A DNA stretch of 64,000 nucleotides from Veillonella criceti. Lineage in GTDB: Bacteria; Bacillota; Negativicutes; Veillonellales; Veillonellaceae. Positions 9,507-17,117 of the stretch are shown here, piece by piece. The position numbers and the translations under genes were made by a program. Every line of letters begins with the position of its first letter. Position 1 is the first letter of the stretch. The DNA is taken from positions 1,126,001 through 1,190,000 of the forward strand of contig NZ_UHIO01000001.1 in assembly GCF_900460315.1 (NCBI RefSeq), in the 5' to 3' direction. Below the pieces are notes generated by a model. The model saw only the letters and a list, made by a program, of their open reading frames with translations. It was not told the DNA's origin and searched no databases.

Positions 9507-10150
9507 TAATAAGCCCCCTCTAATCGTTTCGCCACTAACTCTACTTGATTATCTATGGTACATGTAATACGACCAAAACCTCGATTACGTTTTAATCCAG
9601 CTACTCTTGTATTTTGTAATAATAAAGCTAATAAGGATTCATTACTTGCTGTATCATCTAGTACTTCAATCGTTCCATAAAAAACTATCCCTGCATCAAT
9701 AACTCTCATATTATGTAACGAACCTTGCTGTGTAAGGCCATTTTTATATGACTTTTTCATTTGATAGCGAATAGAAGAGTAACTTTCTAATACCGATTTA
9801 CTATTAAAAAATTGGCTATATTTTGTTTGCAAATAATCCCACTGCTTACTTACCATGGCATAATTTTCTATAAAAAAATTAGAAATAATCAAATTTGGAT
9901 TTTCAATATCACCACGATTGAATAAATTCTCTATTTCTTCTTTAGTTATAAAAGAAGCACCACTTAGTTCTGCCATCTCTAATAATTCAAGTGCACTTTC
10001 ATATAGCAAGCCCCTAAATGTCCTAGCTGGGAAATAAGGCAACCCCCATCTATCATGAATTACGTCAGAATCAATATTAACATCCGCCTGTCCTGAGCTT
10101 AAATGAATTGGCGACTCCACTTTTATCGTTATTAAAAAAGATGTACTCAT
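9506..10150 (-). CDS. Csm3-like Cas7 RAMP protein
   Basis: A 214-residue single-domain RAMP protein. It has SPIHLSSGQAD, then IDSDVIHD, where an aspartate matches the target-RNA cleaving Asp of Csm3. It also has YFPARTFRGLLYE (about 38-50) and the C-terminal glycine-rich element KRNRGFGRITC (about 190). This is the most standard Cas7 backbone subunit in the operon. It lies directly after cas10, whose stop is 3 bases upstream of its ATG, and the two are probably translationally coupled. Confidence 0.85.
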   Translation of the reverse strand: MSTSFLITIKVESPIHLSSGQADVNIDSDVIHDRWGLPYFPARTFRGLLYESALELLEMAELSGASFITKEEIENLFNRGDIENPNLIISNFFIENYAMVSKQWDYLQTKYSQFFNSKSVLESYSSIRYQMKKSYKNGLTQQGSLHNMRVIDAGIVFYGTIEVLDDTASNESLLALLLQNTRVAGLKRNRGFGRITCTIDNQVELVAKRLEGAY

Positions 10151-10152
10151 AA

Positions 10153-11745
10153 CTAATCCTCCATCCCCACAGCATAATCCATCAATTCAATAGCATCCAC
10201 ATATGGTGTTTTTCCCTCAAACCAGAGCTTTTCTTCATAAGACTCCCAGTTGTTCACGGCCAATAAGGACTTACTATCACCTAATAATTCAAGATAACGC
10301 TGAATTTCATGTTCATCCTTTTGTAAAACAAATCGAAGTTCTTTCACTTTACCATATGAAACCGCTGGATTATCAGAGAACTTCCATTGATTAAACCGTG
10401 CAATACACTGTAATAGATTATCAATATGACGTGGATCATTTGACTCAATACCATTTACAATGTAAGGGCCAAAATGCATATTTCCCAAATTAGCCGTATA
10501 TTCTTGTAAGCGAATTTGTTCTAACTCTGGTGCCTGTTCTCCATGTAACAGTGCAAAATCAAGCCAACTAGAACCTTTATAATTACGCGACTCACTTTTT
10601 GCTACAGCACATAATTGTTCTGCTAATTCATAACCACGGAAAAATGGATACGAAGTTGGCAGTATAGCAATCCCCGCACACGTATCAATAGAAATATCCT
10701 CAGGCTCTAACTCTTCTTTCATAAAATTCATGAACAAGCGCGTATATTTCAGTACATATTGAGCATTACATACAAACGTAATATCATCGCCCCCTAAAAT
10801 TAAAGGACGAAGAGGGATTTTATGATTCGACCTACCTCCCTCAAGCTCAAGTTTTTTCTTATCATCTACAATAATGGACAATAATTTCTTAAAAGCTAAT
10901 TTAGTTTTGTTAGCCACTTTTTTTGATAGTTTACTTCTATCTGTCAATGTTTTACATGCTCTAAATCGTAACCCCATATTATTGCCATCAATATGAACGA
11001 TAGCAATATCATTGCCGCCTACATTTCGGCCCACAACGTGCTTCTCTTGACCCATATCATCTAATTCCATAGGGAATTCATAATTCTCTAATACATCAGA
11101 AAATTCAGATTGTAATGTTTCATTAGCTAATTTAGAATTATCAATTTTACTAAAACTCTCTTGTGAAATAATCCTTGCTTGACCGTTTTCTTTATACCAA
11201 TAATTAGCCACTTCGCCATTAGTTTCACAGGGTACCGTTAAACCTGTGTCAAATATAGATATATTCGGAGATACACAATTCTGATTATCTTTTAATGTCT
11301 TATATAACTCACTTAAATCAAGAGAGAATTGTTCTTTATCTAAGGAAAGTTCCCCAAGAGCTGCACCAATTCTAACACCGGGATATAACACTAATAATTC
11401 TTTACTAAAAAGTTTAACTGTCTCTGGACGATAATCTGCCCCTTCAGCAGAAAATAAAACTAATGCATTACCACCGCCAATGTAAGCAACATAACAATCA
11501 GTAGGCAGCTGCTCTGTTACTAACTCAGATTTCTCCCAGCTATCTACATCAACAGTGAAATTACGTTGTGGTTCTTGACTTTGAACAAAGTTTTTTAATT
11601 TTTTCTCTAAAATTTCTTTACAAAGTACATCTTCAAAAAGACGTTCTACAATATAGGAAGCTCCTATATTTGTCTTTAACTTATTTCCAGAAAATATGTA
11701 TTTCTGAATTGATCTCGTATCAAACAATAATCCCCGTACTTTCAT
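10153..11745 (-). CDS. cas10: Cas10 large subunit without HD domain, cyclic oligoadenylate synthase
   Basis: The start chosen is the ATG at 11745 behind AGGAGG, giving 530 residues; upstream in-frame ATGs have no ribosome site. There is no N-terminal HD nuclease domain: the protein begins directly with the first palm (FDTRSIQKYIFSG, then IGGGNALVLF near 90). The second palm has HIDGNNMG near 252 and the intact catalytic GGDD at 318-321, followed by a helical C-terminus. Known family biology predicts target-RNA-activated synthesis of cyclic oligoadenylates and no Cas10 DNase activity. The two CARF-HEPN proteins upstream would be the receivers of that signal. Confidence 0.92.
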   Translation of the reverse strand: MKVRGLLFDTRSIQKYIFSGNKLKTNIGASYIVERLFEDVLCKEILEKKLKNFVQSQEPQRNFTVDVDSWEKSELVTEQLPTDCYVAYIGGGNALVLFSAEGADYRPETVKLFSKELLVLYPGVRIGAALGELSLDKEQFSLDLSELYKTLKDNQNCVSPNISIFDTGLTVPCETNGEVANYWYKENGQARIISQESFSKIDNSKLANETLQSEFSDVLENYEFPMELDDMGQEKHVVGRNVGGNDIAIVHIDGNNMGLRFRACKTLTDRSKLSKKVANKTKLAFKKLLSIIVDDKKKLELEGGRSNHKIPLRPLILGGDDITFVCNAQYVLKYTRLFMNFMKEELEPEDISIDTCAGIAILPTSYPFFRGYELAEQLCAVAKSESRNYKGSSWLDFALLHGEQAPELEQIRLQEYTANLGNMHFGPYIVNGIESNDPRHIDNLLQCIARFNQWKFSDNPAVSYGKVKELRFVLQKDEHEIQRYLELLGDSKSLLAVNNWESYEEKLWFEGKTPYVDAIELMDYAVGMED

Positions 11746-11874
11746 AAATACCCTCCTAACTAAATCATAAACCTTACTTTTTATCAGCAATATTTGCATA
11801 TGCATTACGCACTAAACAAATACAAGCTTTTAATGTATTCCCCTAAGCTGATTCATTTCTCTCACAAAATCATT

Positions 11875-11903
11875 ATTTTAAATTATTCGACAAGTTCTAT
11901 CAA
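11875..11903 (-). promoter_or_regulatory. Probable promoter of the cas10 operon
   Basis: On the minus strand TTGATA and TAAAAT are separated by 17 bases, about 130 bases upstream of the cas10 ATG. It lies in the non-coding stretch between the small membrane protein and cas10. It would let the effector genes be expressed independently of the CARF-HEPN genes, from which they are separated by a terminator. Confidence 0.5.
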
Positions 11904-11993
11904 AAAACCTCTAATTGAAGTTGATTATTAAGATACCTTAATTTTACACATAAAAAACTATAAACTTATATAGTAACACTACAATATAATCCC

Positions 11994-12161
11994 CTATTTT
12001 TCTGAAAAAATTATTATCACCAACACCATAGACATAATAAGTAATAGCCAAGGCCATAGCAAACTCCATAATGATGACAGTACCTCTTCATAGTCTTTCT
12101 GATACAATTTAACAATAATATAAACAATCAAAATACCACTCATAATAATTAATTTCTCCAT
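11994..12161 (-). CDS. Small two-helix membrane protein inside the CRISPR locus
   Basis: A 55-residue open frame from an ATG at 12161, preceded by GAAGAGGGAAA, to a TAG at 11994. It encodes two hydrophobic segments, about residues 4-20 (LIIMSGILIVYIIVKLY) and 35-52 (LWPWLLLIMSMVLVIII). They are joined by a short acidic loop containing KDYEE and a Trp-rich turn, so a helical hairpin in the membrane is likely. It sits between the CARF-HEPN genes and cas10, on the same strand. I recognise no family. It may be a membrane accessory or effector of the type III system, or a chance reading frame; the good ribosome site argues for a gene. Confidence 0.55.
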   Translation of the reverse strand: MEKLIIMSGILIVYIIVKLYQKDYEEVLSSLWSLLWPWLLLIMSMVLVIIIFSEK

Positions 12162-12293
12162 TTTCCCTCTTCCTTATCAAAAATCATTTTAAAATTCATA
12201 AATTTAATATAATAACTCCTATATCTTACTTCTAATATCAACTCTATTATACAATTGAGTTACTCTTTTTCTTATTACAAACTATTGTGAACA

Positions 12294-12345
12294 CTAAAAA
12301 AGCGGTAACCAAATGCGGATTATATCCGTCATTTAAGTTACCGCT
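12294..12345 (-). terminator. Terminator after the CARF-HEPN genes
   Basis: A 9-bp stem (12301-12309 with 12337-12345) encloses a second hairpin (CGGAT/ATCCG). On the minus strand it is followed by six T residues. It separates the CARF-HEPN transcript from the small membrane protein and cas10 operon. Confidence 0.85.
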
Positions 12346-12416
12346 CTCTTTTCTTTCTCTAAACTCGCTCTTATCCTCTTTCTATTACTAGAAACGATAT
12401 ACCAAAAACTTTAACA

Positions 12417-14324
12417 CTAATGGCGCTTAATTTCTTGATATACACCGTATACCAGCTTAAGATACTGTTTTAACTCTTCACCAATATCATCATACGAATA
12501 ATGTAACGTATTAGCATGATTAATATTATTACGAATACCACGTATTTTATGATACCCAATTAATACATCAATCGCTTTCTCCTCTGCCACTACAGACTGT
12601 ATAATGACATCCCTAAATAAATATGAAAAGTCTTTCCTATACCGTTTTTCATCAAAATTAATCTCTACTATCTCTTTATCTGAATCTAACAAAGTCTCTA
12701 TATCTAAAACGGTGGTTTTGTCTATAGAAACTTTATCTGTGCTAACTACCATTTCTGACTTTGTACAATTCATATAACTTTTTATAAGATTCAAAAATTC
12801 TTCATCACTAAAATCTAAAAGGCTTTTAAAAAAAGTGGCTACTTGGCGCCGACTTATATAATGCTCAAAACTGCCTCTATAGTTATAATCTCTATAAACA
12901 ATTCTACGCCAAACTCGATCAGCCCACATAAAAGTATGAGGATTTTTTTTATCACCTATATATTCATTCAATTTACCTTTATCCGGTAAACTTTTACGTT
13001 CTTTTTCTAAACATTTTAAATTATTAACTAAAGATTCTGGCAATTTATCAGATGACCAAGGTTCTTTTTTGGCAATTTGTTGAAGAATATAACGAAGTTC
13101 TCTTATTTGACTTCCATTTTTCTTTATAACCGGCATCTCTTTTTTAGCAGATTTTTTCTTTTTTTGTAAGTTAGTACAATAACTTCCTATATAATTTGTT
13201 ATAAATTCCCGCTTCCAATCACGTTTTTGTACCTGCCCTCGTTTTATGCATTCCTTAATAACCTCTACATCTTCGGTACTACAGATATGATTATCTACGA
13301 TTATACTAGGCATCCATTCAGTGACTAATGTTAATCCTTGTTGATAAAATTTCTTATCTAAGCACCACTGTATAATATCCAGCCTATTACTATCCTCTTT
13401 AAATAATAATTCATATTCTTTTTGAATTAAATACATAATTTGTTCAAATAAATTCTCTTGAACTGACTTATCACTTAATTCGCTAAAAGATATAACTGAT
13501 TGTTTTAAATTTTTAATTGAAGTTTCAAAACTATTACTACTACAAACTTTTACATTATCTGAGAAAGCCTTCATTGCTGCTAATAAATTAGCTAGTTCGG
13601 AACTAATCGGTATATTAGCTGTTTCAAAATAAGACTCAATATCATAAATACTACCAAAATTAATAAATTCATTGACCCCTGAAATCAGTCCCATCATACG
13701 ATGAATGCCTGTTATATTTTCTACACGACTAATTCCACCATGAATATAATTAGCATATAAAAGCATAGATACCTTAATATTACTATGTTGAATTAACTGT
13801 ATCACCGCTAAAATCATCATGGTAGCATTCCGAAATCCACCGGTCATGTCTACATATAAATTAACCGTATCATTTACTTTATCTGCATAACTTTTTAATA
13901 GTTGTGCCATCTGAATGACTGAATGTAAACCATCTATTCCTGTCATATCTTCATCATAATCAATACCCGAAAAACGGTTCACTAACGAAGGATATAAATA
14001 AGTCATTCGTTTAATAAAAAACTCTTCACCTGTCAGTGAAATAGATTGATCACATCCTATTATATCTTTAGCTGTAGCAAATTCTACATTTTCTTTTAAC
14101 TTCTTAGTAGAAAAATAAAAAATACGATCTAACTTATTATTAGACATCACTAAATCTGACATAAGTTGACATACAGCAGCTTCATTTGTTTGAATACACG
14201 TAAACTGATTATTAACTGTATTCTCATACCTTTCATACTGTATCCCTTTAAAAATAATAGGATTATACATTTTATCTTTATCAACTCTTACTGGACTCAA
14301 AAAAGACAATAAAATATGTTTCAT
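12417..14324 (-). CDS. CARF-HEPN ribonuclease, TM1812/Csx1-Csm6-like (copy 2)
   Basis: A 635-residue CRISPR ancillary effector. The N-terminal CARF-type Rossmann domain (about 1-215) has the ligand-binding-loop signature DMTGGFR at 159-165, followed by a hydrophobic helix and LLYANY. A middle helical region follows. The C-terminal HEPN domain ends with the RNase motif RNNINH, Arg598 to His603 (R-x4-H). By analogy with Csm6/Csx1 it should bind cyclic oligoadenylate and then cleave RNA nonspecifically. It is a paralogue of the next gene upstream: the CARF loop and the following G-x-NEFINFGS region align well. The GGGAAAT ribosome site is good. Confidence 0.87.
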   Translation of the reverse strand: MKHILLSFLSPVRVDKDKMYNPIIFKGIQYERYENTVNNQFTCIQTNEAAVCQLMSDLVMSNNKLDRIFYFSTKKLKENVEFATAKDIIGCDQSISLTGEEFFIKRMTYLYPSLVNRFSGIDYDEDMTGIDGLHSVIQMAQLLKSYADKVNDTVNLYVDMTGGFRNATMMILAVIQLIQHSNIKVSMLLYANYIHGGISRVENITGIHRMMGLISGVNEFINFGSIYDIESYFETANIPISSELANLLAAMKAFSDNVKVCSSNSFETSIKNLKQSVISFSELSDKSVQENLFEQIMYLIQKEYELLFKEDSNRLDIIQWCLDKKFYQQGLTLVTEWMPSIIVDNHICSTEDVEVIKECIKRGQVQKRDWKREFITNYIGSYCTNLQKKKKSAKKEMPVIKKNGSQIRELRYILQQIAKKEPWSSDKLPESLVNNLKCLEKERKSLPDKGKLNEYIGDKKNPHTFMWADRVWRRIVYRDYNYRGSFEHYISRRQVATFFKSLLDFSDEEFLNLIKSYMNCTKSEMVVSTDKVSIDKTTVLDIETLLDSDKEIVEINFDEKRYRKDFSYLFRDVIIQSVVAEEKAIDVLIGYHKIRGIRNNINHANTLHYSYDDIGEELKQYLKLVYGVYQEIKRH

Positions 14325-14425
14325 CTGTTAATTTCCCTTTCCTACATTGTTGTATCTAAAAGAGATAAATAAAGCAAATTCTTATTCAACCTAAACATTG
14401 ATTCTCTAATCAAGACATATTGTTC

Positions 14426-16576
14426 CTACTTATGTATCTTCGCTTTAACTTGTTGAATCTTTTCTATACTTCCAGTTATTAATCGAATTAAATCATCGCT
14501 AGTAATATCCTCCTCTAAATCTTTAGTATTATCATGAGCATGAGCCATCGCATTGCGGTATGGTTTTAATGTATAATAATCATTCATAATTCGATATAAG
14601 TCATCTTTTGCCAGCTCTGCGGGAACCGCAATTTTTTCTGCAAGAAAAAGATCATAAATTCTTTTACATTTTTTATACAATATTAATTCCGAAGCGATTA
14701 CACTATAATCCAAAAATTTCACCAATACATCTTGATTACAGTTTTGAATAACTAAATCAAACATACTTTTGCGTAACTTATATCCCGGTCCATTAATACT
14801 TGAACTAACTTGTTTCTCTAATGCACTAGAAGCTGTATCAGATAATAAGGTTTTATATTGTAAAGCATTTTTAGGTTCTTCATAAGATGCACAGAAAAAC
14901 TTAATTAAGCCCCCATCATCATGTATATAAATCTCACGATCTTCCAATTGCGCTTTAAAATTTGCTACAAAGCATTGCACATCAACACGCTGATTTTTAA
15001 ATGCTTTTTCTACTGAAGAAGAATTATATTGTCCTTTTTGACGACTACTTTTTTCTTTAATCGTAGTGCTTTCATCCTGATTACTAAATTCCATTAATAA
15101 TTCTTTCCAAACCCCTAAAATAAGTGAACTTGCCTTATCACATTTACTTTGAATTCTATTATTTTCTTCTTCATTTTCATCAAACTCTGTTAATAATGTA
15201 TAAATATTGCTAGATTTATTTATAGTTTTTACTTTTTTATCTGTATCCCTAGTTTCACTAGGCGCTTCCTTCTTAACAGAAGTATGTTTATTTACTATAA
15301 TAATACCATTTTCAACTAAATAATCAGGAATGCATTCAACATATAATGACAAAGCTTGTTGAATATAGCGTCGATCTAAGCACCAACTAATAATATCACA
15401 TACATCTATTTTTTCTTTGTTAACAATCGTTGCATATGATTGTTTCAACCGTCCAGTCAATAAACCAACAAGATCATAGTTTGCTTTTGCATTTAAAGAA
15501 TGTCTCTCCGTCTCTGTTAAATCTATCGGATTACTCTTATTTATATATATTTTATAAGTTTCATCAAACTTTGCTTTTACTCTATCAAACTCTTGTAATG
15601 TTCTATTTAATTGCTGAATAGACTGTTCAAATTGACTTCTCCTTGATATTTGTACAGCATCAGCAAACTGATCCATAGAAGCTACTAAATTCCCTATAGC
15701 ATTTTTTTTCGTTTCTACATCAATAGAACCACCTTGTGCCCAAAAAACATCTTTCAATGTTTTGACACTACCAAATCTAGAAAATTCTTCGGCGCCAGCG
15801 ATGATATCAAATAAATCATAAATGCGTTTAGCATCATATACATGACCAATTCGCCCTGTTTCTGTTTTATTAAGATTTCCATATAAAATTTGACCAATTT
15901 TTAAGTTAGGTGTACTATATTGAGCCAACCGTACAATTGCTAAAATTGTCATGACTGCATCTCTCGGTCCCCCTGTAATATCGGCATGCAAATATACATC
16001 ACTATCATCATCACAGACATTGGCTACATAACTACTTATACGCCCAGCCATTTGAATAACATTGGAAATTAAATATGAAACGTCTGTTATTACATCAGGA
16101 CATTCTAAAATGGAATCCTCTGAAAACATCTTTTCAATAGTCTTTTTATCCATACAATCTTGTAATTGTCTTTTCAAAACATCTAATGTATTTACCTCTT
16201 CAATCATTAGATTATATTCTGAAATCTCATCCAAATTTTTATTTTTCTTATTAACAATACGTACTTTTTTACGCGCTGTATCAGAAGCAAATAGAAAAAC
16301 TTTTTCTACAGGAATTTTTACTCCTTCGCCTTTAAAATTGCTATAGCCTTGAAGTAAATACTTCAAACATGATTCATTAGTAGTTTTTGTTGGTCCTAAC
16401 TTTTCATACTGTGTAATATTATATACGCGAAGATTGTTTAAGTCTTCTTTATTAAACGCCTTCTCACATACAGTCTTATACTCATCTGACAACGAGCTAG
16501 TATTTAAAGCTGACATGAAGGTTACAACAATATGATGTTCTTTTGAAATATTTAATTCTATATTCTCTTTACACAT
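14426..16576 (-). CDS. CARF-HEPN ribonuclease, TM1812/Csx1-Csm6-like (copy 1)
   Basis: A 716-residue paralogue of the downstream gene. The CARF domain has DITGGPR at 199-205 followed by ILAVIRLAQYS and LYGN; the next block (IAGAEEFSRFGS) matches its neighbour. The C-terminal HEPN motif is RNAMAH, Arg674 to His679. A Lys/Ser-rich linker of low complexity (about 420-530) makes it longer than copy 2. The different residue after DxTGG and different loops suggest the two copies may respond to different ring sizes of cyclic oligoadenylate; this is inference. A strong AGAGGAGAG ribosome site precedes the ATG, and it is separated from copy 2 by 101 bases. Confidence 0.87.
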   Translation of the reverse strand: MCKENIELNISKEHHIVVTFMSALNTSSLSDEYKTVCEKAFNKEDLNNLRVYNITQYEKLGPTKTTNESCLKYLLQGYSNFKGEGVKIPVEKVFLFASDTARKKVRIVNKKNKNLDEISEYNLMIEEVNTLDVLKRQLQDCMDKKTIEKMFSEDSILECPDVITDVSYLISNVIQMAGRISSYVANVCDDDSDVYLHADITGGPRDAVMTILAIVRLAQYSTPNLKIGQILYGNLNKTETGRIGHVYDAKRIYDLFDIIAGAEEFSRFGSVKTLKDVFWAQGGSIDVETKKNAIGNLVASMDQFADAVQISRRSQFEQSIQQLNRTLQEFDRVKAKFDETYKIYINKSNPIDLTETERHSLNAKANYDLVGLLTGRLKQSYATIVNKEKIDVCDIISWCLDRRYIQQALSLYVECIPDYLVENGIIIVNKHTSVKKEAPSETRDTDKKVKTINKSSNIYTLLTEFDENEEENNRIQSKCDKASSLILGVWKELLMEFSNQDESTTIKEKSSRQKGQYNSSSVEKAFKNQRVDVQCFVANFKAQLEDREIYIHDDGGLIKFFCASYEEPKNALQYKTLLSDTASSALEKQVSSSINGPGYKLRKSMFDLVIQNCNQDVLVKFLDYSVIASELILYKKCKRIYDLFLAEKIAVPAELAKDDLYRIMNDYYTLKPYRNAMAHAHDNTKDLEEDITSDDLIRLITGSIEKIQQVKAKIHK

Positions 16577-16647
16577 AACACAACTCTCCTCTTAACAACC
16601 TACTCAAAAATTGTTACACTCTAGCTATATACATTATACTAACTTTC

Positions 16648-17013
16648 TTAGTACTCTCGAAACTGTTCAAATTCATAATATATGTCTTTATGGACACCCT
16701 TACTATCCATTCTTTCTTTTACACAGCGTTCACTACAAGCTGCTACTACAGGAATCTCTAAGGCTTTTAAAGAATTAACCATATGAAAAGTATATGTAAA
16801 TTCTCCTTGACATAAAACAACACTAGGTTCTAGTTTTCTTATTTCTGCACAATATATGCTAACCAATTGCTTCACTTCATCTAAAGTAGCTTGAGGATTT
16901 ATATTAGGAAAGAGAATATCTTTAATTGCACCAACTTTTTCAGCCTCTGCGCGTTGCTTCTCTGACCAGTTATCACTCGGATGATTAGAATGATTTATAA
17001 ATAAAGGTCTCAT
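16648..17013 (-). CDS. Small CRISPR-linked protein of unrecognised function, Rossmann-like
   Basis: A 121-residue soluble protein, first gene of the CARF-HEPN transcript. It starts with a beta strand and FINHSNHPSDNWSEKQ, then DILFPNINPQAT, and later VVLCQGEFTYTF and VVAACSERCVKE. The alternating strands and helices and the length resemble small CARF-like or ring-nuclease-type proteins found with type III systems. I recall similar proteins in clostridial genomes as uncharacterised, some outside CRISPR loci. A role in binding or degrading cyclic oligoadenylate is a hypothesis only. The invariant-looking motifs are NHPS, QGEFT and CSER. Confidence 0.65.
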   Translation of the reverse strand: MRPLFINHSNHPSDNWSEKQRAEAEKVGAIKDILFPNINPQATLDEVKQLVSIYCAEIRKLEPSVVLCQGEFTYTFHMVNSLKALEIPVVAACSERCVKERMDSKGVHKDIYYEFEQFREY

Positions 17014-17117
17014 ACTATTTGTATATTCTCCCTTCTAACAACAAATTGATTATTATCTCCTTATTGTATATCTTTCGACACAAGTACTTTATTCCCTGCC
17101 AAAGGAGTTGATTATTT

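Noticed and set aside
10153..11745. HD nuclease domain in Cas10
   Set aside because: No HD motif and no room before the first palm; the upstream in-frame extension lacks a ribosome site and any HD pair.
15430..16346. Plus-strand open frames inside the CARF-HEPN copy 1 gene
   Set aside because: Antisense shadows of a well-supported gene without ribosome sites or recognisable motifs.
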